In this document: one piece after another, positions 22,690 to 31,529 of the stretch
How positions within the stretch are numbered: the first letter of the stretch is position 1
Layout: every line of letters begins with the position of its first letter
Origin: Streptococcus sobrinus DSM 20742 = ATCC 33478
GTDB lineage: Bacteria > Bacillota > Bacilli > Lactobacillales > Streptococcaceae
Direction of reading: 5' to 3'
Assembly: GCF_000686605.1 (NCBI RefSeq)
Contig: NZ_JMLC01000004.1
Location: 62,001 to 126,000 of the forward strand
DNA length: 64,000 bases
Position numbers and translations under genes: made by a program
The notes under the pieces: model-generated
Told to the model about the DNA's origin: nothing
Seen by the model: only the letters and a program-made list of their open reading frames with translations
Database searches by the model: none

Positions 22690-23080
22690 TGAATAAAGTT
22701 GGTCGATTTCACTAACGTTGTGAAGGTAGTAAGGGAGCTAGGGAGTGAGACAATCGTGATTTCGTCAAATCGATTTTCCTCACTCTCTGATTTTTTAGAT
22801 TCGATAAGAAATAGTCTATTCCCAGACTATTTCTTTCTCACCCCCGCACAGTTGATTAGGATGACCGCTATCACTGGTTTAACAAGGGAGATAAGGACCT
22901 TACCGCCGTTTCACTGGCATGTGAGTGACTAAACACTGAAGTATCAAGTCACTCATTACAAATCGACCACTGGGTCAAAGTGGTTGATGTTGAAAAAGTA
23001 ATGAAGTGAGGACTTTTGTCCCAGCCTCGTTAGAGCACTGCCACTTTAGTGGTTGCGGTCTTTGCTCCTTTCTATTTTTG
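22690..23080 (+). repeat. Mosaic palindromic repeat block downstream of fhs
   Basis: Modules in order are GAGTGAG...CTCACTC enclosing AATCGtgATTT/AAATCGATT (22742-22788), AAATAGTC/GACTATTT (22811-22833), CGCACAGTTGA, AACAAGGGAgATAAGGAC..TTACCGCCGTTTCACTGGCATG, GAGTGACT/AGTCACTC (22922-22955), AtCgACCACT/AGTGGTTGAT and GAAAAAGTAATGAaGTGAGGACTTTTGTCCCAGCCTC. The same order recurs at 38397-38905. The 800-bp gap has no credible gene. Confidence 0.75.
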
Positions 23081-23284
23081 ATTTTCATCGAGTATAATAC
23101 CGAAATGGGAAAATGAAATTCCCGACAAGATTGATGAATGGGCAACACCTAAAAAGCTATTGATACAGGTAGAGGAGTGCTAGTTATCATTATCCATTGG
23201 CCAGAGAAGTGGCTTCATAGCAATTAATTGACGCAACTATTGATCCTTTGATACAATTGGAACATCAATAAAAAGGGGATTCTT

Positions 23285-24604
23285 ATGGAACTATATGATA
23301 TTATTGTTATCGGTTTTGGCAAGGCTGGAAAAACTTTCGCAGCAAAATCTGCAGCGCAGGGTAAAAAGGTGGCCATGATTGAGAAAGATGCTAATATGTA
23401 CGGTGGAACTTGTATAAATGTTGGCTGTATTCCTACAAAAGTCTTGATACATTCAGCCGAAACTGGTCATAACTTTTCAGAAGCAATGGCCGAGCGTAAA
23501 AAAGTAACGGAGCGCCTGCGTGCTAAAAACTTTGCTATGCTAGACAAGGCTCCAACGGCTGATGTATACAATGCTACTGCCAGATTTGTTTCCAATAAAG
23601 TAGTTGAAATTACTTCGAACGGTGAGAGCAAACAGTTATCAGCCCAAGTTATTATCATCAATACTGGTGCAGTTTCAAATAGATTGCCAATCCTTGGATT
23701 GAAAGACAGCAAGCATGTCTACGATAGCACAGAGATTCAAAATTTGGAGCAACAGCCAAAACGTCTGGGCATTATTGGCGGTGGTAATATTGGTTTAGAA
23801 TTTGCTAGTCTCTACGCAAAACTCGGTTCAGAGGTGACTGTCTTTGATCCTATGTCTCGGATTTTTGTACGTGAAGAAGAGGAAATCTCCTTACTTGCCA
23901 AAGAATACATGGAAGAAGCAGGGGTGGCTTTTGAGCTTAACTCTAATATCTCTCGAATATCTAATAAGGATGACTCTGTTATTATCACCACACAGAATGG
24001 CGATTATTCGTTTGATGCAGTACTTCATGCGACTGGACGGCGAGCAAATACAGATAGTCTTGGTCTTGAAAATACTGACATTGCACTTACTGACCGCGGT
24101 GCTATAAAGGTAGATGATTTTTGTCAAACCAGCGTTGAAAATATCTTTGCCGTTGGTGATGTTAATGGCGGTCTTCAATTTACCTATGTCTCATTGGATG
24201 ACTTCCGTATTGTCTGGAATTACCTTAATGGCGATCGATCTTATTCTGCAGCTAATCGCCACCATGTTCCAAACACGACATTTATCAATCCGCCGCTGGC
24301 GCGTGTAGGAATTGATGAAGCAACTGCCAAGAAACAGGGACTCAATTACAAGGCCAATAGCCTACCGGTTGCTGGTATGCCAAGAGGACATGTCAATGGA
24401 GACTTACGCGGTATTTTTAAGGTGGTTATTGATGTAGACAGTCAGCAGATTTTAGGGGCAACTCTCTTTGGTCAAGAGGCGCATGAACTGATTAATCTCA
24501 TTACTTTGGCTATGGATAATGGTATTCCTTATACTTACTTTCAACAGCAAATTTTTACACATCCGACCATGGCTGAGAATCTTAATGATATTTTTAATTT
24601 TTAA
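23285..24604 (+). CDS. har: Probable hypothiocyanous acid reductase (RclA/Har-like flavoprotein)
   Basis: 439-residue class I pyridine nucleotide-disulfide oxidoreductase. The redox pair is Cys43-X4-Cys48 (GGTCINVGC), the FAD loop is IVIGFGKAGKTFA, the NAD(P)H site is IIGGGNIGLEFA and the C-terminal motif is FTHPTMAENLNDIF. The IGFGKAGK start and GDVNGGLQFTY segment resemble the streptococcal Har/RclA group, which detoxifies hypothiocyanite made by lactoperoxidase in saliva. Alternatives are glutathione reductase or dihydrolipoamide dehydrogenase, but no 2-oxo acid dehydrogenase genes are nearby. Confidence 0.75.
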   Translation: MELYDIIVIGFGKAGKTFAAKSAAQGKKVAMIEKDANMYGGTCINVGCIPTKVLIHSAETGHNFSEAMAERKKVTERLRAKNFAMLDKAPTADVYNATARFVSNKVVEITSNGESKQLSAQVIIINTGAVSNRLPILGLKDSKHVYDSTEIQNLEQQPKRLGIIGGGNIGLEFASLYAKLGSEVTVFDPMSRIFVREEEEISLLAKEYMEEAGVAFELNSNISRISNKDDSVIITTQNGDYSFDAVLHATGRRANTDSLGLENTDIALTDRGAIKVDDFCQTSVENIFAVGDVNGGLQFTYVSLDDFRIVWNYLNGDRSYSAANRHHVPNTTFINPPLARVGIDEATAKKQGLNYKANSLPVAGMPRGHVNGDLRGIFKVVIDVDSQQILGATLFGQEAHELINLITLAMDNGIPYTYFQQQIFTHPTMAENLNDIFNF

Positions 24605-24635
24605 AAAAGATGAGTTTGAAACAAAGCTAGTTTCA

Positions 24636-24688
24636 GCTCAAAAAATAGAGGTTCACTTTTTGGTGAGTCTCTATTTTTAGTTTTGAGC
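24636..24688 (+). terminator. Terminator after har
   Basis: Nested stem GCTCAAAA / TTTTGAGC enclosing AAATAGAG/CTCTATTT, about 32 nt after the stop, with T-runs. Confidence 0.7.
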
Positions 24689-24843
24689 CATTTTTTTATT
24701 GAGGGAAAAAATATTTTTCTCCGTCTTTTTTTGTCACGATTCTATGTTATAATTAGGAGCATATATTTAACCTGAGAGGGGAGATTATCATAGACGAAGA
24801 AACAAAAACAAGGCGGCTCTTAAAAAGAGGGCGGCGGAGCTTA

Positions 24844-26364
24844 TTGCGGGGAATTTTTAGTCGGACGACGGTTATCGTCTTGCTGTTGATCCTGCAGCTT
24901 TATGTGATTGCGGCTGGTTATATCTGGTTTCAACAATACCAAATTCATATTCAAATTGTTGGTTTAATTATCGCAATTGCCTCGGTCCTTTATTTGATTA
25001 ATAGTGATATGGATAGTACCGCCAAATTGACTTGGATGTTGGTGGTTCTTCCCATGCCTATCTTGGGAGGTCTCTTCTTACTTTACACTAAAATTGACTG
25101 GGGCTACAATGGGATGAAGCGGCAAACTATGGGCAATGTCGAAAAAACGTCACCTTTACTCCATCAAAATGATTCCGTTCTAGCCGAACTAAAGACTTCC
25201 CACAGCACAGCCTTTAATTTGGCCAAGTATCTTAGCTTTGGTGATAATCATTTTCCGGTCTATAAGAATAGTCAGGTTACCTATTTTCCATCTGGCGAAG
25301 CCAAGTTTGCCGAGCTTAAAAAGCAATTGCGTCAGGCCAAACACTATATTTTTATGGAATACTTCATCATTGATGAAGGCTTGATGTGGGGCGAAATTCT
25401 TAATATTTTAGAAGAAAAGGTGGCGCAAGGGCTTGAGGTTCGGGTCATGTATGATGGCATGATTGAGATGACAACCTTGAGTTTTGATTACAGCAAACGG
25501 CTGGAAAGATTGGGGATTAAGTCCAAGGCTTTCGCACCTCTGTCCCCCTTCCTATCAACCTATTATAACTATCGGGACCACCGTAAGATTGTGGTCATTG
25601 ATGGTGAGGTGGCCTTTACTGGTGGTGTTAATCTGGCGGATGAATACATCAACGAGATTGAACGCTTTGGTCATTGGAAGGATACGGCCATCATGGTGCG
25701 TGGCCGGGCGGTCGATACCTTCTTGATTCTCTTCATGCAAATGTGGGGGACTATTAAGGATGAGCACAAGGAAGTTCAAGCCTACCTGAGTCACCATGAA
25801 AACAAATTGACAACTGACGGCTTTGTTATTCCTTACGGGGATTCTCCCTTGGATAATGAAAAGGTCGGAGAGAACGTCTACATTGATATTCTTAATCACG
25901 CCCGTGATTATGTCCATATCATGACCCCTTATTTGATTTTGGATAGTGAAATGGAGCACGCTCTCAGGTTTGCGGCTGAGCGGGGCGTGGATGTGAGAAT
26001 CATTATGCCAGGAATTCCTGATAAGCAAGTTCCTTACTTCTTGGCCAAGACCTATTACAGGCCTCTCTTGGCATCTGGTGTCAAGATTTACGAATACAGT
26101 CCTGGCTTTGTTCATGCCAAGGTCTTTGTGGCTGATGATAGTCGGGCCGTTGTCGGTACTATCAATTTGGATTATCGCAGTCTTTATCACCATTTTGAAT
26201 GTGCCACTTATCTCTATCATTCTTCGGAAATTCCTAAGATTGAGCGGGATTTCCAGGCGACCCTTGAAGAATGCCGTCAGGTTACTCCAGAAACCCTCAA
26301 GAAATTGCCTTTCTCAGAAAAAGCAATTGGAGCAGTAGTAAAGGCCGTCGCTCCTTTGCTTTAA
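24844..26364 (+). CDS. cls: Cardiolipin synthase
   Basis: At least 506 residues. It condenses two phosphatidylglycerols into cardiolipin at the membrane. It has N-terminal transmembrane helices and two HKD phospholipase-D motifs: HRKIVVIDGEVAFTGG (about 250) and HAKVFVADDSRAVVG (about 420). The coding frame is open 18 codons further upstream, to a Shine-Dalgarno AGGGGAG at 24776-24782 whose expected start position reads ATA (24790), not ATG. The first canonical start is the TTG at 24844, which lacks a good ribosome-binding site. The true N-terminus is therefore uncertain. An extended -10 box TGtTATAAT lies at 24745-24753. Confidence 0.9.
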   Translation: MRGIFSRTTVIVLLLILQLYVIAAGYIWFQQYQIHIQIVGLIIAIASVLYLINSDMDSTAKLTWMLVVLPMPILGGLFLLYTKIDWGYNGMKRQTMGNVEKTSPLLHQNDSVLAELKTSHSTAFNLAKYLSFGDNHFPVYKNSQVTYFPSGEAKFAELKKQLRQAKHYIFMEYFIIDEGLMWGEILNILEEKVAQGLEVRVMYDGMIEMTTLSFDYSKRLERLGIKSKAFAPLSPFLSTYYNYRDHRKIVVIDGEVAFTGGVNLADEYINEIERFGHWKDTAIMVRGRAVDTFLILFMQMWGTIKDEHKEVQAYLSHHENKLTTDGFVIPYGDSPLDNEKVGENVYIDILNHARDYVHIMTPYLILDSEMEHALRFAAERGVDVRIIMPGIPDKQVPYFLAKTYYRPLLASGVKIYEYSPGFVHAKVFVADDSRAVVGTINLDYRSLYHHFECATYLYHSSEIPKIERDFQATLEECRQVTPETLKKLPFSEKAIGAVVKAVAPLL

Positions 26365-26530
26365 ATCTGATTATATGTTAGAATGATTGCATGCGATGAG
26401 TCGATTTGGTCTTTAAGACCATTTTCGCTGGGAGGTCATTAACGCAGGAGCGGACCTTGATAGTCTGTGTGAACCTTTCTATCACACTTTATAAGTGCCC
26501 TTGAGCCTAGGTGGAAACCTAGGCTTTTTA
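26356..26530 (+). ncRNA. Small RNA, probable asd RNA motif, with its own promoter and terminator
   Basis: A strong promoter (TTGCTT at 26356, 17-nt spacer, extended -10 TGtTAGAAT ending 26383) overlaps the end of cls. A perfect terminator (AGCCTAGG/CCTAGGCT plus T-run, 26504-26529) ends the unit, giving an RNA of about 140 nt. Internal pairing includes GGTC/GACC and GAGGTC/GACCTT. No coding frame fits. In streptococci the asd RNA motif lies between cls and asd; here two genes separate it from asd. The family name comes from position and size, not from a covariance search. Confidence 0.65.
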
Positions 26531-26557
26531 ACATAGCTTCAAGAAAATTTTCTTCGT

Positions 26558-26624
26558 AAAAAAACAATAAAACTACTAACTGACTTAGTAGTTTTATTGT
26601 AGTTTTATTGTAGTTTTATTGTTT
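26558..26624 (-). terminator. Terminator of the LysR gene with 11-bp tandem repeats
   Basis: On the minus strand AACAATAAAACTACTAA-type sequence pairs with TTAGTAGTTTTATTG followed by seven T. TAGTTTTATTG occurs three times in direct tandem (26589-26599, 26600-26610, 26611-26621), so the left arm can pair in more than one register. Confidence 0.7.
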
Positions 26625-26683
26625 GACAACGATTTATAGATATTGATGAGGACGGTCAGACATACTGTTATTCATCTCTTGAT

Positions 26684-27418
26684 TTAAAGTTTTTCGTAAA
26701 AATAAAAAGGGATTCCAATTATCTGGTCATTGAAACGCTTAAAATTCTTTGTCTGCCCCATCCATTCAGGAAGTAGAGCGAAACCACTCCCTTGCTCGAC
26801 TAAGTTCATAATATTTTTAAAAGAGTCCAGTTCGATAATTTGTTTTGAGCTTGGATAGTCAATCAAAGATTTTTTCCTAAATGGACAGGACTTATCCTTA
26901 CTGACAATCAGGGGTAATTCCTCTTGAGATCCTGGTTCTTCCAAGGATAGATAGGAGGCTACAATTTTATTTGATTGAACTCTATAATTTGTTAAATTAG
27001 TTAGGGCTTGATAGCAGAAAATTTTATCAAATTCTTTTTCTCGCAGTCTAGTAAAAATATCGGAACTCTTGCAAATATCAATATCATCATTGCCTATGTC
27101 CACTCTTTTTTTATAGTGAATATCCCAGTCCAGTAGAAGCTCTGAAATCAGCACAGATTTTTTGGTTGGCTGCATATTGGCTTGAAGAGCCTTCAAATTC
27201 GTGAGTGTTGCTGTAGCAAATCGATAAAATTCTCGACCATTTACTGTTGGCACGACACCGGTATACTTTCTTGAAAAAAGTTGTACGCCCATTTCCCTCT
27301 CGATAGCTTGTAGTCTGGCACTGATATTGGATTGCGCATATCCCAAGGCTTTAGCGCTTTGATTTAAAGAACCAGTCTCATAAATATTGATAAATATACT
27401 TAAGTCATTAAGATTCAT
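26684..27418 (-). CDS. LysR family transcriptional regulator
   Basis: 244 residues. An N-terminal winged helix-turn-helix (LNDLSIFINIYETGSLNQSA, residues 2-60) is typical of LysR proteins. The effector domain is shorter than the usual 290-300 residues. It ends with a segment resembling the second effector lobe (SGFALLPEWMG), so the domain is compact rather than cut off. It is divergent from the DUF4865 gene, with about 107 bp between the two starts, and probably controls it. The effector is unknown. Confidence 0.8.
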   Translation of the reverse strand: MNLNDLSIFINIYETGSLNQSAKALGYAQSNISARLQAIEREMGVQLFSRKYTGVVPTVNGREFYRFATATLTNLKALQANMQPTKKSVLISELLLDWDIHYKKRVDIGNDDIDICKSSDIFTRLREKEFDKIFCYQALTNLTNYRVQSNKIVASYLSLEEPGSQEELPLIVSKDKSCPFRKKSLIDYPSSKQIIELDSFKNIMNLVEQGSGFALLPEWMGQTKNFKRFNDQIIGIPFYFYEKL

Positions 27419-27525
27419 GCGCCACCCCTTATCACTTTTTTTGATAAGTATATCATAAATTGGTACTATGCAAAATTCTTTCCAGAGGTTACTATGGGTA
27501 TATCAAATTTTTAGGAGGACAACTG

Positions 27526-28050
27526 ATGCAAGCGATGCAATATCACATCACTCTGCCATCTGATTATGATATGGTGATTATCAGGCAAAGGGTGGGTCAA
27601 ACCGGCCATCTAATGGATAGCTTTCCCGGCCTGCTCTTTAAAGCTTTTTTAATCGGCGAAAAGGCACAAGGTGAGCAGCACAATAGTTACTGTCCCCTCT
27701 ATGTCTGGCAAGATGATAAGGGGATGACTGATTTTATCTTTAATGGCTATTTCGACAATATCCTAAGAGACTTTGGTTGGCGACCTATCGAAATTGGTGT
27801 AACCGCCTCAGTCGTTTTAAAAGAAAATTTTGAAGCCAGCAAATTTGTAACTTTAGAAGTTATTGACATAGCATCCACAGAAAGTTTAGAGTCTTTTCCT
27901 CTTCATGAAAAAATCCAAGAAGAGGAGTTAGGAAAAGTCATTAGTTACAATCCCGATAAGTGGAAAAAGAACATTTTCACTTTCTATGCTGACAAACCTC
28001 AGAAACAAGAAAATATACAACTATTTGAAATCTTACATATTTCAAGATGA
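27526..28050 (+). CDS. DUF4865 family protein
   Basis: About 174 residues starting MQAMQYHITLPSDYD, with GGAGG 8 nt upstream. The start of the longer frame at 27460 has no ribosome-binding site. The protein looks soluble and resembles DUF4865 (YVIIRQRV...GHLMDSFPGL, PLYVWQDDKGM, FNGYFDNILRDFGWR). Members commonly sit beside a LysR regulator in Firmicutes. Function is unknown. With the LysR gene it interrupts the usual cls-asd order and may be an insertion. Confidence 0.7.
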   Translation: MQAMQYHITLPSDYDMVIIRQRVGQTGHLMDSFPGLLFKAFLIGEKAQGEQHNSYCPLYVWQDDKGMTDFIFNGYFDNILRDFGWRPIEIGVTASVVLKENFEASKFVTLEVIDIASTESLESFPLHEKIQEEELGKVISYNPDKWKKNIFTFYADKPQKQENIQLFEILHISR

Positions 28051-28242
28051 AGATATTAAACTCGTAATAGATAAAGGAAAAATGATGATTCATTTCTTAT
28101 GTATGCCATTCCGTAATGTGTAAAATAAAAATAGGATTTTGATTGGAAATCCGAATTCTCGAGACAGGGATCATCAAGCTGCTAGGGTATTCTTAAATAT
28201 TAAAACTTTTCATTTCACCTTTTCATTCCTCTATAAAAAGTG

Positions 28243-28248
28243 TATAAT
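28243..28248 (+). promoter_or_regulatory. -10 box of the asd promoter
   Basis: TATAAT 61 nt before asd. The upstream -35 is not clear. Confidence 0.45.
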
Positions 28249-28308
28249 GTACCTATTATAAATTTTTAGAAAATTTTGACGAACAATCTATTGAGGAAGG
28301 TCTAAACT

Positions 28309-29385
28309 ATGGGATACACAGTAGCTGTTGTTGGTGCCACTGGTGCCGTCGGAACTCGCATGATTCAACAATTGGAACAGTCCAATCTACCGATTGACAA
28401 GATTCGCCTCTTGTCGTCCAGTCGGTCAGCTGGCAAGGTTCTTAAGTACAAGGGTCAGGATGTGACAGTTGAATTGACCACTGAGGACTCTTTTGCTGGC
28501 GTTGATATTGCCCTCTTTTCTGCAGGTAGTTCTGTCTCAGCTAAATTTGCCCCTTATGCGGTTAAGGCAGGAGCAGTTGTCGTGGATAATACCTCTTACT
28601 TCCGGCAAAATCCTGATGTGCCTTTGGTTGTTCCGGAGGTCAATGCCCATGCTTTAGAAGCTCACAATGGGATCGTCTCTTGTCCTAACTGTTCTACCAT
28701 TCAGATGATGGTAGCTTTGGAACCTGTCCGCCAAAAATGGGGCTTGGAACGGATTATCGTTTCGACCTATCAAGCGGTCTCTGGTGCTGGTCAATCTGCC
28801 ATCAATGAAACTGAGCGGGAACTCAAGGAAGTCCTCAATGATGGTAAGGATCCTAAGGATGTCAAGGCTGAAATTCTGCCAGCTGGTGGTGACAAGAAGC
28901 ATTATCCAATTGCTTTCAATGCCTTGGCTCAAATTGATGTCTTCACCGATAACGATTATACCTATGAAGAAATGAAGATGACCAATGAGACCAAGAAAAT
29001 CATGGAAGATGATGCCATTGCTGTCTCTGCAACCTGTGTACGGATTCCTGTTCTTTTAGCCCACTCTGAATCGGTCTATATCGAAACCAAGGAAGTTGCT
29101 CCAATTGAAGAAGTTAAGGCAGCCATTGCCAACTTCCCAGGTGCGGTTCTTGAGGACGATGTGGCCCACCAAGTTTACCCACAAGCTGTCAATGCTGTCG
29201 GTAAGCGGGAAACCTTCGTTGGTCGGATTCGCAAGGACTTGGATGCTGAAAAGGGAATTCACATGTGGGTCGTTTCAGACAACCTTCTCAAAGGTGCTGC
29301 TTGGAACTCTGTCCAAATCGCAGAAAGCCTTCATGAAAAAGGTCTGGTTCGTCCAACCAAAGGATTAAAATTTGAATTGAAATAA
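28309..29385 (+). CDS. asd: Aspartate-semialdehyde dehydrogenase
   Basis: 358 residues. It reduces aspartyl phosphate to aspartate semialdehyde for lysine, threonine and methionine synthesis and for diaminopimelate or peptidoglycan precursors. NADPH loop [12 protein letters not shown] is at the N-terminus, and the catalytic cysteine is in [10 protein letters not shown]. Its usual partner dapA follows at 29737, after a terminator and a repeat copy. Confidence 0.95.
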   Translation: MGYTVAVVGATGAVGTRMIQQLEQSNLPIDKIRLLSSSRSAGKVLKYKGQDVTVELTTEDSFAGVDIALFSAGSSVSAKFAPYAVKAGAVVVDNTSYFRQNPDVPLVVPEVNAHALEAHNGIVSCPNCSTIQMMVALEPVRQKWGLERIIVSTYQAVSGAGQSAINETERELKEVLNDGKDPKDVKAEILPAGGDKKHYPIAFNALAQIDVFTDNDYTYEEMKMTNETKKIMEDDAIAVSATCVRIPVLLAHSESVYIETKEVAPIEEVKAAIANFPGAVLEDDVAHQVYPQAVNAVGKRETFVGRIRKDLDAEKGIHMWVVSDNLLKGAAWNSVQIAESLHEKGLVRPTKGLKFELK

Positions 29386-29399
29386 GGGATTACGACTAG

Positions 29400-29433
29400 G
29401 AGTCTGGGACAGGAGTCTCCAGACTTCTTTTTT
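29400..29433 (+). terminator. Intrinsic terminator of asd
   Basis: AGTCTGG/CCAGACT stem followed by TTCTTTTTT, 15 nt after the stop. Confidence 0.75.
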
Positions 29434-29514
29434 GTCAGGGGCTAGCTTGCTCTCTGGCGTCAACATTTTATATTGAGTTAAAATCAAAACTACCGATTTA
29501 TATAAGCAAAATAG

Positions 29515-29700
29515 ATCACTCTTTTGTATTCGATTGTAAAAGAGGTGAGCTTAATCTGATATTTTCGCCGTAGTGGTATTATAAGTGACACAGTTGATGT
29601 CACTTATAACGGAATGTTTGAGACTTTAGGCTCAAATATTAGGAATGAAACTCCCTCAGGAGTTTGCTTCCGTCCGCACTACCCAAGAAAATATCAAAAT
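29515..29700 (-). repeat. Dispersed repeat copy, inverted, between asd and dapA
   Basis: Read on the minus strand, CCGTTATAAGTGACA...TGTCACTTATAataccaCTACGGCGA corresponds to 18650-18695, with the stem changed on both arms. The neighbouring segment (gagggagtttcattcc) also has relatives at 18475 and 4885. Confidence 0.65.
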
Positions 29701-29736
29701 TTACTTTTGATATATATTGAGTATTAGGAGGTTATT

Positions 29737-30684
29737 ATGACTGCTCAAGAATCTATCCAACAACTACGTCAGGCTAAAATTATCACAGCCATGATTACGC
29801 CCTTCAAGCCTGATGGCTCTATCAATTTTGATGCTCTGCCTGATTTAGTGGAACATCTCTTAAGTCACCACACCCAGGGTCTGCTTCTGGCTGGTACGAC
29901 GGCAGAAAGTCCAACTCTGACCCATGACGAGGAATTGGAGCTCTTCAAAGCTGTTCAGAAGATTGTCAAAGGTCGGGTACCCTTGATTGCTGGTGTGGGT
30001 ACCAATGATACTAGGGACTCGGTTGACTTTGCTAAGGAAGTCGCTGCCTTTGGTGGTTTTGCGGCTGGTTTGGCGATTGTGCCTTACTACAATAAACCTT
30101 CCCAAGAAGGCATGTATCAACATTTCAAGGCTATTGCCGATGCTAGTGACCTGCCAATTATTATTTATAATATTCCTGGTCGGGTCGTGGTTGAAATGGC
30201 TCCCGATACCCTCTTGCGTTTGGCCGAACATCCTAACATCATCGGGGTCAAGGAATGTACCAGCCTAGACAATATGGCCTATTTGATTGAGCACAAACCG
30301 AATGATTTCTTGGTTTATACGGGTGAGGATGGGGAAGCCTTCCATGCCATGAATATCGGGGCTGACGGGGTGATTTCTGTTGCCAGTCATTCCAACGGGG
30401 AAGAGATGCATCAGATGTTGCAGGCCATTGAAGACAGCGACATCAAGAAGGCAGCCAGCATCCAACGCAAGTTCATTCCTAAGGTTAATGCCCTCTTCTC
30501 TGTTCCAAGTCCAGCTCCAGTCAAGGCTGTTCTCAACCACCTTGGCTTTGAAGTCGGCCCTCTGCGTCTGCCATTGGTTGCCTGCACGCCAGAAGAAGAA
30601 AAGCGCATTATCAAGGTGGTTTTGGAAGAAGATATCGAAGCTACACGTCAAACCGTGACCGGTGTTGTGCGGCCAGACTATTAA
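29737..30684 (+). CDS. dapA: 4-hydroxy-tetrahydrodipicolinate synthase
   Basis: 315 residues, TIM-barrel aldolase of the DHDPS family. It condenses pyruvate with aspartate semialdehyde in the lysine/DAP pathway. The Schiff-base lysine is in IIGVKECTS, the catalytic tyrosine motif is [14 protein letters not shown] and the substrate loop is [13 protein letters not shown] precedes the ATG. It sits after asd, whose product it uses. Confidence 0.95.
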   Translation: MTAQESIQQLRQAKIITAMITPFKPDGSINFDALPDLVEHLLSHHTQGLLLAGTTAESPTLTHDEELELFKAVQKIVKGRVPLIAGVGTNDTRDSVDFAKEVAAFGGFAAGLAIVPYYNKPSQEGMYQHFKAIADASDLPIIIYNIPGRVVVEMAPDTLLRLAEHPNIIGVKECTSLDNMAYLIEHKPNDFLVYTGEDGEAFHAMNIGADGVISVASHSNGEEMHQMLQAIEDSDIKKAASIQRKFIPKVNALFSVPSPAPVKAVLNHLGFEVGPLRLPLVACTPEEEKRIIKVVLEEDIEATRQTVTGVVRPDY

Positions 30685-30871
30685 GTTATTAACTCGGCGA
30701 TTGGCAGACACTTGGCTTGACAAAAGTCTGACAGCCAAGGATAATGAAGATAGAAATTACAAATATTTGTCTAAGTCACGTTGACTGGAGAGAAGTGGAA
30801 CCGGTTGTTTGCTTCATTAGATTTCTTTAGTCAATTAAACTTAGCTAGCAATAGAGAAAAGAGGCGGTTTC

Positions 30872-31210
30872 ATGCAAATTACCAAACGTAGTGGTCAGGT
30901 TGTTGAATTTGATCCCGATAAAATTTATCAGGCCATTCTCAAGGCGGCCCAGTCTGTCTTTGTTCTTGATGACAAGCTTCGTCAGGAACTAGCAGAAGTC
31001 ACTAAGAAGGTCGTTATTGACCTTGAGGAAGCCCATGCTGATCGGCCAACCATTTCCATGGTTCAGTCTCAGGTTGAAAATCGTCTCATGGATGCGGGTT
31101 ATATCAACATTGCTGAGCACTATATTGCCTACCGTTTGCAAAGGGATTTGGAACGCAATGGCTATGGGGACCAGATTGCTGTTCATCTGCGTTTTGAAAA
31201 ATTGAAATAA
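30872..31210 (+). CDS. Orphan ATP-cone domain protein
   Basis: 112 residues, almost entirely one ATP-cone domain. MQITKRSGQVVEFDPDKIYQAILKA is the typical nucleotide-binding start seen at the N-terminus of ribonucleotide reductases and NrdR. There is no zinc ribbon as in NrdR and no reductase domain follows; the frame ends with a proper stop and a strong terminator 4 nt later. It is probably an independent nucleotide-sensing protein. The function is not known. A cluster with asd/dapA at the same spot may be conserved in related streptococci. Confidence 0.75.
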   Translation: MQITKRSGQVVEFDPDKIYQAILKAAQSVFVLDDKLRQELAEVTKKVVIDLEEAHADRPTISMVQSQVENRLMDAGYINIAEHYIAYRLQRDLERNGYGDQIAVHLRFEKLK

Positions 31211-31213
31211 GTT

Positions 31214-31245
31214 AAAGACCAGCGATTGCTCTCGCTGGTCTTTTT
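31214..31245 (+). terminator. Intrinsic terminator of the ATP-cone gene
   Basis: AAAGACCAGCGA/(c)TCGCTGGTCTTTTT stem, directly after the stop. Confidence 0.9.
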
Positions 31246-31529
31246 AGGTCTATGCCGTGTCAAAATGACCCGGGGAGTGGACAGGATTATCAGGCATCGG
31301 CCCGCTTTGGATCTAGGTGGTATTTACTTAGTTTAGCTTAGCTTAGCTTTTTCTCAATGTCTAGTCACTTGAGCCATCTCAAACAAGGGCACAGGAAGGA
31401 GGCTAGCTGCATACGATTTCTTAGTCATTCGCTATTCTAAACTTTTTTCAGTATATCACTGGCGGGCTGGGCAACTTGGGTCTTCCTTACCCATGATGTC
31501 AGTGTGCAGAAGTAGCATCTGAGGTTTTT
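31246..31529. other. Intergenic region without a recognised feature
   Basis: I see no gene here. The only local pattern is a short TTAGC tandem (31330-31350). The region separates convergent transcription units. Confidence 0.5.

Noticed and set aside
22699..22932. 77-codon plus-strand frame after fhs
   Set aside because: It lies wholly in a palindromic repeat block, with no start signals and no protein-like composition.
22690..23080. Possible CRISPR array in repeat-rich regions
   Set aside because: Units are palindromic mosaics of varied length without equal spacing or unique spacers, and no cas genes occur in the window.
25555..26220. 221-codon minus-strand frame inside cls
   Set aside because: It is antisense to a well conserved phospholipase-D protein, and composition follows the codon structure of cls.
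26390..26530. SRP (4.5S) RNA or 6S RNA as identity of the small RNA
   Set aside because: The SRP tetraloop region (GGAAGGAAGCAGC-like) is absent, and no 6S-like long helix with central bubble was seen.
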